Below, piece by piece: positions 1 through 12,882 of a stretch of DNA of 64,000 bases. Numbering within the stretch: position 1 is the stretch's first letter; every line of letters begins with the position of its first letter. The position numbers and the translations under genes are program-made. Under the pieces are notes generated by a model, which had not been told where the DNA came from, searched no databases, and was given only the letters and a program-made list of their open reading frames with translations. Source of the stretch: Hippophae tibetana (taxonomy: Eukaryota > Streptophyta > Magnoliopsida > Rosales > Elaeagnaceae); contig CM072807.1 of NCBI GenBank assembly GCA_037013495.1, forward strand, positions 9,861,001 to 9,925,000. The letters run 5' to 3'.

Positions 1-734
1 CATATTCCTATGGTATTCATCAAACCATAAAGGATACAAATATTCCTCTCCTATCACAAGACGGTTCTATAATACAATGGATGTCACCTTTTTTGAACAA
101 TATCCATACTATTCCAAACTTGTCATTCAGGGGGAGAACATAGACAATGAATACCAACTTTAGAATAGCATTACCACTCAGTCATCACCTTCATCTTAAC
201 AAATAGTGATTCTCACAAATTTTGTCTCAAATCATATCCCTCAAATTCTCAAGAGTGAATCAGTGTCTCAAACAAATACTCCTAATAATCCCAATGAACC
301 CTCAACTCCTCTGCCAACAGATCCTCAAAATTCTCCTGTCCCAAACAGTGATCTTCTTGTCTACTTTAGGAGAAGAAAAACTCAAGAGAGAATGAAAAAT
401 CGAGCATATCTTGAGCCAATCCAAGAGTCCAACCCGAGTATAGGCCATTTTGACAGTTCACAAGGTAACATCACTGAACCTCCTATTATTGAGCAGCTTT
501 GCCAATTGTTGTAAGGAAAGGTGTAAGGTCTTGTACAAACCACATTATCTACAACTTTGTTTCCTATAAAAGTCTCTCACTAGGTTATAAGGCATTTATC
601 AACACAGGTTCTCAATTCCGTCCATAAAGATATTTAGGTACTTGAATGGAAGATAACTATTCTTGAAGAACTCAGTGTCTTTAGAGAAAAACAAGACTTG
701 AGAGCTCACAGAACTACCACCAGAAAAACGATTT

Positions 735-2668
735 GTTAGATATAAATGGATCTTTATTAGGGGTGTGCAAAAAATCCGATCATCCGATCAATTCGATAAA
801 TCCGATCCGATCCGTTGATTTTTCATCCGATTCGATCCAATCCGATGGTCAAATCGGATGAGAATTTTTTCCATCCGTTAAGTGCGGATCGGATGGCGGA
901 TTTCACTACGATTCATCCAATCCGATCCGATCTGACCGAAATTAAATATATATATTTAATTAATATATATTTATTTAATTAATATATATTTATTTGATTT
1001 TTTAATATTTTTTTTAAGTTAAATAATTTTATGTTATGATTTATGTAAAATTTTAAAAAAATTATTTAAAAATATAAAAAATAGAGTTAATTAAGTTTAT
1101 TTGGTCGGATTGATCGGATTGATCGGATTGATCCGAATAGTTTACGGATCGGATTGAACGGATGTGAAAAGTGATCGGATCGGTTTCGGATTAGGATGTT
1201 TCAATCCGAGCAGATGGTCGGATCGGATCAAATGGGCATAAAATCAGCGATTTCGATCCGATGAACAGCCCTAATCTTTATAGTCAAACACAAAGCAGAT
1301 AGAAGTGTAGAAAGATTCAAGGCTCGTCTTATGGCTAAGGGATTCACTCAAGCATATGGGATTGACTATCAGGAAACGTTTGCACCTGTAGCAAAGCTCA
1401 ACATTGTTCGTGTCCTCTCCCTGGCATCTAACTTGGATTGGCCTCTTTATCAATTAGATGTCAAGAATGCATTCCTCAACACTAATCTCGATGAAGAAGT
1501 CTACATGGACATCTATTGTGGAATTGAATCTCCTACTACAACCAATAGAGTCTGCAAACTTAAGAAATCCTTAAATGGATTGAAGTAGTCTCCACATGCC
1601 TGGTTCGATAGGTTTTCTAAAGTTCTGAAGAGATATGGGTACAATCAATGCCAAGAAGATCACACACTCTTCGTCAAGCATTTCTCCAATGACATAATAG
1701 TTATCCTAATTATGTACGTAGATGATATTATTCTGACAGGTAATTTTACAGTTGAGATGAATAAACTCAAGAAGTTTCTAGCCAAGAAATTTGAGATCAA
1801 AGATCTAGGAAATCTCAAATATTTCCTAGGAATGAAAGTAGTTCGAACAAAGAAAGACATCTTTGTATCTCAAAGGAAATATATACTTAATCTTCTCAAG
1901 GAAATTGGAATGATAGGGTGTAAACTAGCAGAAACTCCGATGGATTCTGCAATGAAAGTCGGACTCAAAGAAAATAGTGCATCGATGGACAAAGGCCGTT
2001 ATCAAAGATTAATGGGAAAACTCATTTACCTATCCCATACTAGACCAAATATTGGTTTTTAAGTTAGTGTTGCAAGTCAATTTATGAACAGTCCCACTGA
2101 AAAACACATGGAGGCAGTCTATCGTATACTCAGGTATGTCAAGATGACACCGGAAAAAATATTGTACTTCAGTAAGAATCCCACTAGGAAAATTAAAGTC
2201 TTTACAGATGCTAACTAGATAGGCTCTATAGTAGCTCGCAGATCTACCACTGGGTATTGTACATTCATGTGAAGGAATCTCATAACTTGACAAAGTAAGA
2301 AACAATCAATGATCGCTCGAAGCAGTGCAAAAGCTAAATTAAGAGTTATGGCCCATGGGATTTGTGAAGGAATGTGGTTAAAAAAACTACTCAATGAACT
2401 AGACTTCACAACTACTAAATCCATCAGCATACATTGTGACAATCAAGCTCTAATAAGAATTGCAAGAAACCCAATTCATCATGACCGAACCAAACATGTA
2501 GAAATTGATCGTCATTTCATTAAAGAGAAGTTAGATGGCAAAATTGTGGAGCTCCTATATACATCTACTCGTCATCAAATTACAGATGTCCTTACCAAAA
2601 CATTACCTCGAACTATCTTTGAACTGAATTGGAAGTTGAAAATGATTAATATCTATCACCCAACTTGA
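735..2668 (+). pseudogene. Broken Copia reverse transcriptase and RNase H of relic A
   Basis: The RT N-terminal block reads KWIF..VKHKAD and resumes across the MITE at 1282. It continues with MAKGFTQAYGIDYQETFAPV (1331 on), which is the conserved Copia RT start. The catalytic block is YVDDI at about 1715-1729, followed by [16 protein letters not shown] residues and the MGKLIYLSHTRP block. RNase H is in a later open stretch (2309-2668) with DNQALIRIARNP and the HVEIDRHFIKEK motif, ending in the tail DVLTKTLP. In-frame stops at about 1586 and 2060 and a Trp-to-stop change near 2217 disable it. Without the MITE the two RT halves join in frame, so the MITE landed in what was then a continuous coding stretch. 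Confidence 0.88.
758..1273. mobile_element. hAT-superfamily MITE (516 bp) inserted in Copia RT, perfect 8-bp TSD
   Basis: The ends are TAGGGGTGTGCA at the left and TGAACAGCCCTA at the right, an imperfect inverted pair of the hAT type. The flanks carry an exact 8-bp direct duplication, ATCTTTAT (750-757 and 1274-1281). Many short CGGAT/ATCCG motifs lie under both ends, as expected for transposase-binding subterminal repeats, and the centre is AT-rich. There is no coding capacity. Both arms match the ends of the 3.9-kb hAT element at 12550-16488 in inverted orientation, so this looks like an internally deleted derivative of that family. Confidence 0.93.
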
Positions 2669-2675
2669 AAGAGAG

Positions 2676-2990
2676 TAGAATTTCTAAGATTTATTCTCAA
2701 AAATTAGAATATATTTTCCTTGTGATTTGCTAAGTTGTATAGGCTATAAATAAGGGAATCGGATAGTTGACTAACTGATTTCCTAGGATTTAGTTTCCTT
2801 TTCTATATTGACTAATTATAGGAGGTATATCAGTTGTATCCCTACATTAGTGATCTATTTTTCTAATTCTTAGTCAAATTTATACTACTGTATATACATT
2901 TGAAAAAAATATGAGAAAAAAGTATAGTTTCTCTCTCAATTCTTCCTCATCTTCTGCCTCTAAAATCTTCAAATACCAAATAGATCTAGG
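2676..2990 (+). repeat. Probable 3' LTR of Copia relic A
   Basis: It follows the RNase H stop and a degraded polypurine stretch. It shares the order GTATAGGCT, ACATTTGA and a TCTCTC-rich tail with the LTR remnant at 40205-40370. The right end is uncertain because no second LTR is in the window for alignment. Confidence 0.55.
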
Positions 2991-3900
2991 AATAAAAGAG
3001 AAACTAGTTTATTTTATTTAGAGTTTTACTAGAGTAATAGTTTTTTAGAGTTATATTTCTTATGTACTATTAGAATCCCACATAAAAACCTTTATTTAGA
3101 GTTCCTTTTTTGTGTGTATTGTTAGAGCTCCCACATAGAAACTTTATAAACTATTCTAGGGACTTCTCAACTATGAATAGCTAGGCCTTATTCTTGTATA
3201 AAAATCCTAGAAAATAATCAATTTAGTAATATTTAAGAAGCTCTCTTCTTTCTATTTTTTCTTATTCTTAATATTTTAAGAATAGTTCTTTCTTCTACTT
3301 GGAAGTTGAATTCTTTTTATCCGTAAGATAGAGAAATATCTTTACGCTAGCCCTACTCTAAAGTTACTAGAGTTCTCGTCTAAAGATAGATAACATAGTT
3401 AGGCTTATCCTATTCTAGATTTACTAAAATACTTGCTTAGATGATAGTTTTCTTGTGTTTATTTCATAACACAAATACAAAGACATCTTACCAAAAAGTG
3501 AGTCTGACTAATCTAAATTTTGCTCATCTCTTTCTTACTTTCTAAGTGCTTCCATATTATTAGTACATTTGTGTTTCCGTCCTCCAATAATTGTTTTCTA
3601 ACAACTTCCAACACATTAGAATCAAAAAGAGAGTGAAAAAGCATCATTGTTGCTAACATGGTAGCTGACATCCACAAGAACTAGGCTATTCATAATATCT
3701 TAGTTATACAAATTTTCTCCGAACAAGTCCTAATACCTTTTTCACTGTGAAGTTCACTAATATGTATGTAACTTCATACGTGTCTCTTAAGCATTCATCA
3801 TATAAGCAGATTTGAAAAACATAGCCTGTATTTCTTACTCATAAAAATAATTTATTCATCTGCAACTTTTTTCTACTGCCAAATGGTAAAGATGACTTAC
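2991..3900. other. Unassigned AT-rich spacer, possibly another LTR remnant
   Basis: No gene is visible. The part from about 3000 to 3610 has a run of short TAGAG/CTAGA motifs, a region like a TATA signal followed by a CT-rich stretch, and a TGTTAGAAAA-like sequence on the minus strand at its end. This resembles a solo or truncated LTR, but no clear target duplication was found. The rest should be the 3' intron of the PIP5K-like gene; I looked here for its missing last exon and did not see it. Confidence 0.35.
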
Positions 3901-6900
3901 ATCCTCAGCCAATAACTCATCTAAAACAGTTCCTAGCACATTTAATAATAGTCTGTACGGGGAAAGATGGCTACCATCAAAAGAAGGTAAACTCTCATGA
4001 TTACGTAGTGCAGCAGGAGGTTCCAAGGACTTCAGATGTTCGGGAGCTCTAAAATGCAATCCTAATAGAAGGCTGTAGTCAATTATCTCCTGAGATTCTA
4101 AGAACATGCAGTCCAATGATATTTGCCTGCATAAATAGGGAGGAGACTAAAAGTCTATCAATGACTAGAATGTGGAAATAGGTTTCTTAAACAGAAGAGA
4201 AGGGACTTACTCAAAAAGGGATTCTCGCAATAATTTGTCCATATGAAATTCATATGTTAGATCAAGATCTTTGAGGGTGGTATTCTGATAACTTTTATCT
4301 TTATATGTCTGTCTCCCATGAGTTGACCCTTTCAAATCATAACGGTCATGAATACGTAATTCGGTAAAAAACACATTGCCCATGACCACAAAACGTACCT
4401 GAAGGCGTAAGAATGAAGAATAAGGCACAACAATCACAAACGATAGGCATGGCTTGACTCTTTCTTTCTCCTTTTATTTAGTTATTTATTGTGTTTTTTT
4501 TTTTTTTGTTTTGGGGAGGGGGTTATAACAGATGCTAGTACCTTTCTTCCACCTTTTAATTTTATTTGATGAAGCCCAAAAAATTTTGTTATTAGAGTAT
4601 TTTCATGATCTTGTACGTGTTTATGGTACTGGGGCAGCATCCTGAGCAGAACCTATACAAAATAATTATAACAGCTTAAATTGTAAAGTTATCCATGACC
4701 AGCATCCTTCCATAACTAGAGATACAAAGAGCTGGTCAACCACCTCAAGCAAATAATACAATAAATATAATAAAAGAAAGTTTCACAATCTCAATTTATA
4801 TAATAATGGAAGTCTTATGTATTCTTTCTTGGGAGGAAGGAACCAATAGAAATCACAGTTGCATAATAATTTCAAAAAAGAAGGATGCAAAATTGCCACC
4901 TGCATTTCTTTCAAGAGCAAAAAACATAAACCCTTTTCATTTTTAAACCCTTCTCAAATACCCGAAAACCAATGCCCTCCCTCCATTACTTTTGGACCAA
5001 TCACTGGAAGATTGGACCCAATCACCAAACCATCACTGTCCAGACAGAACTAAAGGTAGGTCAGGTCTTGGGTTTTGTTCTCAAGCCAGGTCGGTTCTAG
5101 TGTCGGAAAAAAATGGACTTGTGCAAGGCATTTTTTGGAGTTTTACAAAGTGGCATTCATTTAATCTTCTCTCATATATTTTCAAGATGACTTTTCATTT
5201 TCCTACTTATTCCCTCTTTCAGTAACTCTAAGCATATTCCAGCTCCCCCGATTACACAAGCACACATGAACTATTTTGTTTAAGCAAGAAAAGTATCAGC
5301 AAATAAACATGGATTATATTAACATCTTAAACTTATAATTTCAGGTGAGGAAGCAGCTAATAATAATATATCCTTCTTCCCTGTTCAGGTAAGAGAGAGA
5401 AACAGAGTTTCTGCGACTTCAAACCTTAAGTTCTGATTTACTTAGAGTCTTAATGACAAATCTATCATCGTGTGAGAGATAGAAGATACTGCCACTCTTC
5501 CCAGAAAACGAAAACTCTCTTAGACCATCGTTTCCGGAAATGGACATCATATATGCTGCAGCATCTATCTTGAACAACTCCCTCAAATTCCTGAAAACAG
5601 ACTACTGAAGTTAGGTGTTTAAAGAAAAAAAATATTACAAGTTTTCTAACACATGAGAAATATACAACGGATATCTGATAACTATATGGATGGCAACATA
5701 TGCAGAGAACATATACATTAAAACTCAATATTATTCAAGAAACATGATACATTGTACCACTAGCCGGCAACAAATAAGACAGGTCATCCAAAAAAGATCT
5801 AGACTCTTCTTCCCACAAGCATTATTTACCTGAAGACCATGGGGCAGTAATCTTTCCAGTAAAAATCAATGGAGTAGTGTGGAGGTGTGAACTGGGAACC
5901 CTTTCTTGGGAAGTACACTCTTATCCTAGCTTGATCTCCAAAATCAGATGATCGAACTTCACGCCCAAGAATAGGTGTGATCTTGCCAACTGTGTACCTG
6001 CAGACCACAAAGTGGATTAAGCATGGTCTCCCAACAAACAAAGCAAAAGGCAAATATTAAGTAAACATAAAACATCACTAAGGGGGGGTTGTTGGGGGGC
6101 ATGGATCAAGCTGAAAATATATCAGCCAAGTCAAGAAGTAGTAAATTTTATTGGTTGAATTTAGGCTTGGAAAAATATGCAGCTTACAGAAGAACACATA
6201 TTAGGTCATTAGAAATAGTTGCATCTTAGAAATAAATTAAACAGAACAAAAGGAGAGAGAACAGAGTATGATTGCACTATTCATAATGATTTTATGCTGC
6301 TTATTAACAACTAGAATGGCACAAAAAATAGGCTAGATAAGCAAAAAATGGCTCCCCATCTAACCAAGCAAAATATTAAAACTAGCAAGAAGTAACTATA
6401 AACCAACAGGGAAAAAAAATCCATGTTGCATTGTCTAAATGACTGATTCAACTGTTGTAAAGTTGTGCCACAGATAAGTTTCCAACAAATCAGTTTGGGT
6501 GTTTGTGCACCCCAACCCCAAAAAATAATCTACATGTTTGTGCATGAGAGAGTGAAGAAGGATAAAAAGTTAAATTAATTTTAAATTCCCAGCCATCAAT
6601 AAGAGAAAACAAGGTCTGAGCTTGTATGAACAGACACACATGCCATAGGAATGATTATACAGACAAAGGTCTAAAGTAATAGGCCGATGCATTTAACTCA
6701 AACAGGTAGCACCAATAGCAAAAGGCCAAAAAGAAGGGGAACTGAGCAACTAACCTGATACCAAGCTGCAAATTGAGCCTCAAATAATAGCTGTGACGGT
6801 CTTTTAAAATGTCCATAAATGATTTCTGATCAGTGTCTTTCACACTAATCTTAGTTAGCTCTTTATATTCTTTTGATATCTCCGTATGATTTATGATTCT

Positions 6901-7936
6901 CTCTTTAATTAGAACCCCTTGCATGTAGTCCCGCTCATACACCAAAGTATTGATTTCTTCAGATGTATGCAACAACGTGCTAGTAGAGTCACAACATACA
7001 AAATCGGTAGCAAGATCGCAAGATCTCTGTTGTTCATTTGATGGTCTTTCTTTCTGTACTATCCGACTTGAACTTTTTAAAAGTCCACTAATAGAATTCT
7101 TTTCTGAAAGACTACTCTTAACCTTTTGTCTTTCAGCTTTTTCTTCACTTGAATTATGTGAGGAACAAGATGACATAATCATTCCATCATCATCATATTT
7201 ATGTGAGCTACACCACTTCTTTAGGGATGGATACTTACTTCCAGCAGGATAGAAGATTCCCTTTCCATCTTTAAGGCCTTGACTCAATGTTCCAAAATAA
7301 TATCCACCATCCGCAAATCTATATATGCCATACCCATGTCTTAACCCATTTAACCAAAGACCATCAAAAAGATCACCATTTGTCCATTTCATAACTCCTC
7401 TATCACACATCTTCCCACTTTTCCAACTTCCAATATATCTATTTCCACCGCTCCAGGAATACCTGCCACTACCTTCATGCACTCCTTCCTTCCATGAACC
7501 TTCATAAATGTCTAAATTACAATGCTGCTTTGTCCCAAATCCATGTAAAACATTCACCTTCCAAGAACCTCTGTAAATAGAACCATCAAGTCCCGAAAAG
7601 GTGCCAAAACCATGAAGGTGACCTCCAGAGAAATCACCTTCGTATTTCGCTCCTGATGACCATGTTATCAGTCCTCTCCCTGTCATTTTCCCTTCTTCCC
7701 AATCTCCTTCGTAGACAGTTCCATCTGACCATGTATACTTACCCTTGCCATGCGGTAGTGATCCCTTAAAGTTCCCTACATATAAATCTCCATTTGAAAA
7801 ATCTTTCTCACTAATCCTGGAAATCATTTAAAAGAATGATGACGTGTAAATAAGTATATTTTTCATATGTTAGAATCTTAAATTGTGATGAAAAGGAAAT
7901 TCAGCTCAGAGATTATTACCTTTCACGGCCCTCCAT
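3901..7936 (-). CDS. MORN-repeat phosphatidylinositol-4-phosphate 5-kinase (PIP5K9-like), C-terminal exon not in window
   Basis: Predicted to phosphorylate PI4P to PI(4,5)P2 at membranes. Exons placed by splice sites: 7936-7920, 7816-6755, 5997-5830, 5590-5425, 4652-4542, 4398-4211, 4126-3901; phases agree and give 646 residues. Residues about 10-195 hold eight MORN repeats (YEGDW..G pattern). A Ser-rich linker follows, with ERDYMQGVL as in PIP5K9. The kinase part has SLQLGIR-like start (here LNLQLGIR), GKSGS..F and VIKT (ATP lysine), FVVMGN, DLKGS and IDYSLLLG. The start ATG encodes MEGRER and splices in frame to the MORN exon. The last open exon can splice out at GAGGAT/GTAAGT (3901). The C-terminal activation/specificity loop of the family (about 170 residues relative to Arabidopsis PIP5K9, 815 aa) is absent. 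Either it lies left of the Copia relic or the gene is truncated. Confidence 0.85.
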
Positions 7937-9990
7937 AATCACCTTAAAACAGTTGATTTAGCAGCTCCAGTGACTTATCATGTAAAATAGCTGTCAGTTC
8001 TAGAAAGATCTTAAAGGGACTGAAAAAGTAGGCTTTTGATTCATCTTCACTGCCAATAGATTACCATCATCACCATTAGAGGATGTTTGTTTTAATTTTA
8101 CTAATTGCTAAGCCAAAAAAAAAACTAGTGATGGGTACTAGACCTGGTTCTTGTGCAACAGCATAGCATTCTGTGGGTTTGTTTTAATGTTTTGTTTTTG
8201 TTTTCCTTGCGGATCAGAAATTTATAGGAATAACTAATCAAAGCAGGAAAAATGTTGAAAGCCAAATACTCTATGACTAACCTCGTCTATAACTAACCTA
8301 AATCTTTGATAAATCTATGAAGGAAAAGCTATTTGCGAAGGTGTTGGTGTTTCTTGTGGAAGGTTGACAGCTGCAACAAATAAAATAAACTATTTGGTCT
8401 AATGCAGGATCATAAAACTTTCTTAACTATGGTGATGGTCCTTGACTCCTTGTTCTTTTCTTTCTTTCTTCCTTTTTTTATTATATATTCTTTGTTTGAT
8501 GGATTAATTTCAAGATGTACATCTCTTTCCAAGAGTATTTACAGGGAATCACTGGTCTCAAGCAAAAAAATTAAGCTGTATCTTTCTCCTATTGTTTTAG
8601 TGGTTCTATGTTGCTTCAGTAGCAAACATCTATTCATAAAAAGATTAACAACCTTATACAAGCATTTTTCTATCATATCTTTGCATGAATTATGTGGTAA
8701 GCTTTAAAACCAAACAACATTTCCTTCAATTAAGCTGTACAATTCAAAAGAAAAAAGAGTCTGGCTTTCATAAAGTTACACAAATACCTTTTTCCCTCAT
8801 TAGAAAAGACACTGCAAAGGAATTATGAAGTTCGACAGGTGCAAGTAAAAACTATTATTCATATGCAAGTCCTTTAAAATGATATTTGTTTCCGTGGATA
8901 CACATTAAGTGACTATGATGGTTATCTTTCTCAAAGCTTTGATAATAGATTTGAGAATACACAGTAACTCCGCTACTTAACACTAAATTCGAAATTATAC
9001 AAGTACTACATATACTTGATATTCTGAGGATACAGGTTATACAACAAAATGAATTGTATAAGTTAAAATTCCAAAAAAGTTCAGACCAATATGTGCTCCA
9101 AATAATATGTTTACGGTTGCACTAGTCTGCGATAATTTGTAGAAGTGACATGAGCTTCATCTAAACTAGATGATAGCTCTGAGACTGTAAGGCTTCTTGA
9201 AAGCTAGTTATCCTAAACAACTAATTAAAATCTCTAGCTTCCAAGCCAATGCTATGGTATATCAAATCAGAACAAGTTGGAAACCCAATTTCAGAAGACA
9301 ACCGAAGCCCACTCCAAAAATTTGAACTTGGTGCTCGAAAAAGCAATCATGTTAAAAAAAATAGAACCGTAAAAACATATAAAATTGAGCATTAAAATCT
9401 TAACTTCATCGCAACTTCCCACTTTCTTTTCAGATTACTGTAAAAGTAGGCAAAAACAATCAATTGTCTTATAAAACATAAATATAACAATAACCTTTTA
9501 GAAAGTGATCGGTAATCACTCTACAATTTATAGTGATGTTTTGACGAAGATCAACTAAACATAAAAAAATGAGATAAAGAAGAAACTCACCTGAGAGAAT
9601 GGAAAAGAATCCCCAAGCACACAAGTACAAGAAACCTTCCAGAGGAACTAAATTCCAAGGAAAGAACCACAAATAGAAGAAAAATCCCTAAAAGGATCAC
9701 ACATCAACATAAGTAAACCCTTTTTCAATCACTTATGAAATTATTCGGCCAGCTCTGTCCCCACTTGAAAACATAAATAAAAATAATTTAAGAGCAAAAT
9801 CAGAAAGCCCACTACGACCAATAGATGAGATACCCTCTTTCTTAAATTGAAACTTCACATCTACTTTTTAATATTGTCAGTTTGTCACTGTTTCAACTCA
9901 CTGGGTCTCTATCTCAATAAGTGCTTTGTTCTTTGTTTTCTATTTTTTATTTGTTGATCGAAATTTTCAGCTAAACCCTGTGCTTTTATT
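7937..9990 (-). other. Leader region of the PIP5K-like gene: probable 5' UTR exon(s) and long leader intron
   Basis: No coding region is visible. On the minus strand a good donor (CTCAG/GTGAGT) lies at 9591/9590. A 5' UTR exon could therefore end there and join to a leader exon just before the ATG at 7936, giving a leader intron of about 1.6 kb. Leader introns are common in plant PIP5K genes. The transcription start was not located; transcripts are needed. Confidence 0.4.
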
Positions 9991-10429
9991 GTTGTTGCTT
10001 GGACAGTTGGTTCAAAAATCAAATCAAAGAAAGTATTTCATTTTGTATCTTTTTCTTTCCCTATTTTCCTCGAGCTTTCTCCACCTTTGGAATATGGATG
10101 TTTTTTTTTTTTGTACCAATTGGGCCCATCGGTGCTTTTCTTCCTTCTTAGCTTGCCTCCTGAAGATGTTTCGAATCTCGCCACATTTCGAACAAGACTC
10201 CACGTTATGTTGGAAGCTGGGACCCAAACATATTTAATATTTCGTCATTTTTCTTTAAATAATAATCTTACACTCTTATTCTATTACTGTGAATGTGTGA
10301 ATATATCGTTTTTATTGAAAATTATTATATTTTTTAAATTTTAAATTTTTATTAATAAATATATTTTTATAATTTTTTATTAATTTTTTTCACCAAAAAA
10401 ATTAAAATATATATATAATAAATAATTTT

Positions 10430-11045
10430 TTTATATAATGTAATATTTTTATTATATTAAAAATGATAAAAGCATGTGATGATGTCATCTTTTATCTAAG
10501 ATAATAACATTTTTTTTAATTTATTATATCAATAAATATCAAAATATTTATAATAAATACATTTTTATATTTTTTATACCAATAAATAATAAATATAACT
10601 TTTATGAATGGTTATTTTACATAATGTAATTATTTTTATTATATTAAATATGAAAATTTATACAATTAATGATTATTCATTTAATAAGTATTCGATCAAT
10701 TTACAATTGAATATATCATAATTTTGTTGAATGTCTATATAATAAGTATATATTTTTTATGAATAATTATTTGCATTACATTAAGGAAGATAATTTATAT
10801 ATTAATGATTACTTATTTCATGAGTATTCGATTAATTCACTTGTTAGTATATCATTTTTTTGTTAAATGTCCATATAATAAATACATTTTTATAAATATT
10901 TATTTTATATAATGTAATTATTTTTATTATATTAAGAATAACAATTCATACACTTAGTAATTATTCATTTAATGAGTGTTCGATCAATTCACGTGTAAGT
11001 GTATCATATTTTTGTTGAATGCTCTTATGATAAATATATTTTTTA
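10430..11045. repeat. Degenerate tandem repeats, unit roughly 135-155 bp
   Basis: A block containing TATTCGATCAATT, then TATATCAT, then TTGTTGAATG and an ATAATGTAATTATTTTTATT stretch recurs with changes. The GTATTCGAT-like core begins near 10688, 10823 and 10976; the ATAATGTAAT core occurs near 10435, 10621 and 10909. Spacing is irregular, so this is an old, decayed array. Confidence 0.6.
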
Positions 11046-11466
11046 TTCGAGATTATATTAAATCACGTATTGATTAAAAAAACAATTAGTTAATATAGAC
11101 TATTTTTAAGCAAAAATACTTATTAAATTTATGAAATCACGTCTATCATTCATATAGTTAAAATTAACTTTTTAGATAGTAAAAATATTAATTTAATAAG
11201 TTAATATATTATTCTGTTATATTTGATATATTTATTAAAGTTATACAATTATTGTAAATATCGTGATAAATCACTAATGTTCATATTGTATTTAGATTAT
11301 ATTGTTTATAAAATAATTTTTATTATATTTTTATTTATCACTAAAGTAACAAATTAATTAACTCTCTGTTTTAAGATTATTTATGCAAATCACTTTATAA
11401 ACAAATTTAACATAAGTTTTTCAATTATAATAAAAGAATTTGGAACAATAACAATTGTTGTTCAAC

Positions 11467-11648
11467 AATTAATACTATTATATATTTAGTAAAAAATAAT
11501 TAACTTTTTTGTTAATAAAATAATTATTGTTGTATATTTATTCTTCATGAAAATAATAATTAATACTATTATATATTTAGTAAAAAATAATTAAATTTTT
11601 TGTTAATAAAATAATTATTGTTGTATATTTATTCTTCATGAAAATAAC
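11467..11648. repeat. Two-copy tandem duplication, 91-bp unit
   Basis: The stretch starting AATTAATACTATTATA and ending in TTCTTCATGAAAATAA is repeated head to tail at an offset of 91 bases with almost no differences. The second copy directly abuts the first, so it is a recent local duplication. Confidence 0.88.
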
Positions 11649-12882
11649 AAATTAATCTACTATTTTTAATGTATTTGTAAGTTTTTGTACTTTGTGCATG
11701 TATGTAGGTTTCCCGTGAATACAGTGTCTCATTATTTTACTCAGTGTTTTGTCTTCTTCTATATAAGATTAGTTATTGTGGATTAGTAATGCGCACACAT
11801 ATATAGTTAGAAACATTGTGATTGAAAGTTTATTTTCCACACATAATGGGGTTGGCTGTTTAGTATCCATGTTAAGTCGTGAGTGCTGGATTTTGATTCA
11901 TTTCGTGCGTAGGTATTTATGAAAATAACTCGATAATTTTTTAAACAAAAAATTGTGATTTTTAGCATCTCTACATACCCCCCCAACAAGGGGCCTCATC
12001 ACACCCTTAGCGAGGATCATGGCGAGGTGATTGGCAAGGGTCATGGCGAGGTGATTGGTGAGGTCCACTGCAAAGGCTTAGCAAGGTTCGTTGGTTGTTA
12101 GGAATATTCTATAAATGCCACATATTAATTGCTTCAATTAATTCAAAAAAATCCTACAAAAACTCAACCTAAATTTCTATCATTTTGAATTTTGTGTTCA
12201 CTAATTATCTTGAAAGTGTTTTAGTAATTGTGATAAGTCTGTGTAAGCATAAAATAATATTGACCATTATTTTTTCAAAGTTTATGAGGACATCTCTGTG
12301 AGAGTGGTTTGAGTTGATTAGTTTAGGTTCTTATATTATTAACTGTGTACAATAAGTTGATGTGTTAAGAGATCAAATCATTAGTTGTGCGCAATAAGTT
12401 GTTGTGATGAGAGATCAAATCATTAATTGTGTGTATACGTGGAATATCTATGTGTTTTCATGTACACAATTTGCGATTTGTAATGGACGGAGTGTCCTTT
12501 GGTGTTTGTTGGTGGCTCGTGAGTGAGGGTGGTGCTCAAGGGTTATGGTTAGAGGTGTTCATCGAATCAAAATCGTTGATTTTATACTCATCTGATCGGA
12601 TTGAAACATCTTAATCCACAACCGATCTGATCACTTTTCAAATTCAATGCAATCTGATCCGTAAACTATTCAAATGGCATCCGATCAATCCGTTCAATCC
12701 AACCAATAAACTTAATTAACTCTATTTTTGGTATTTTTGAATAAAAATTTTAAATTTTCACATAAATCATAACATAAAATTATTTGAGTTAAAAGAAACC
12801 TTAAAAAATAAATAAAAATGTTAAATAAGACTAAAATGGTCAAACCTATATAAAACAAAAACAATATAATAGTCAATAACTA

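Larger units (their letters stand above)
1..2990 (+). mobile_element. Copia (Ty1) retrotransposon relic A: end of integrase, RT, RNase H and 3' LTR; 5' part off the left edge
   Basis: A decayed LTR retrotransposon read on the plus strand. Bases about 80-130 give the integrase C-terminal region (DVTFFE-like). Bases 206-514 encode the Ser/Pro/Asn-rich linker typical between integrase and reverse transcriptase. The RT begins near 735 and is split by a hAT MITE (758-1273); RNase H ends at 2668. Stop codons break the frame at about 1586 and 2060, so no full polyprotein can be made. After the last RNase H codon (ACHPT-like tail of Copia pol) a worn polypurine tract and an LTR-like stretch follow. 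The gag and protease parts must lie left of the window if they survive. The RT closely resembles the Copia fragment at 39549-40055, so both are one family. Confidence 0.9.
10262..11990. other. Very AT-rich intergenic spacer
   Basis: It lies between the PIP5K-like promoter side and the transposon block. It contains no gene-like frame. Its contents are the degenerate tandem repeats at 10430-11045 and the 91-bp duplication at 11467-11648. Confidence 0.6.

Noticed and set aside
5041..5130. Possible extra exon between PIP5K exons 4 and 5
   Set aside because: The missing block ([10 protein letters not shown]) was found at 4652-4542 with good splice sites, so no further exon is needed here.
6950..7252. 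Plus-strand frame of 100 codons
   Set aside because: It is the reverse of the Ser-rich linker of the PIP5K-like exon; no independent support.
9926..10237. Plus-strand frame of 103 codons and its antisense partner
   Set aside because: Low-complexity, no family features; it lies on the promoter/leader side of the PIP5K-like gene.
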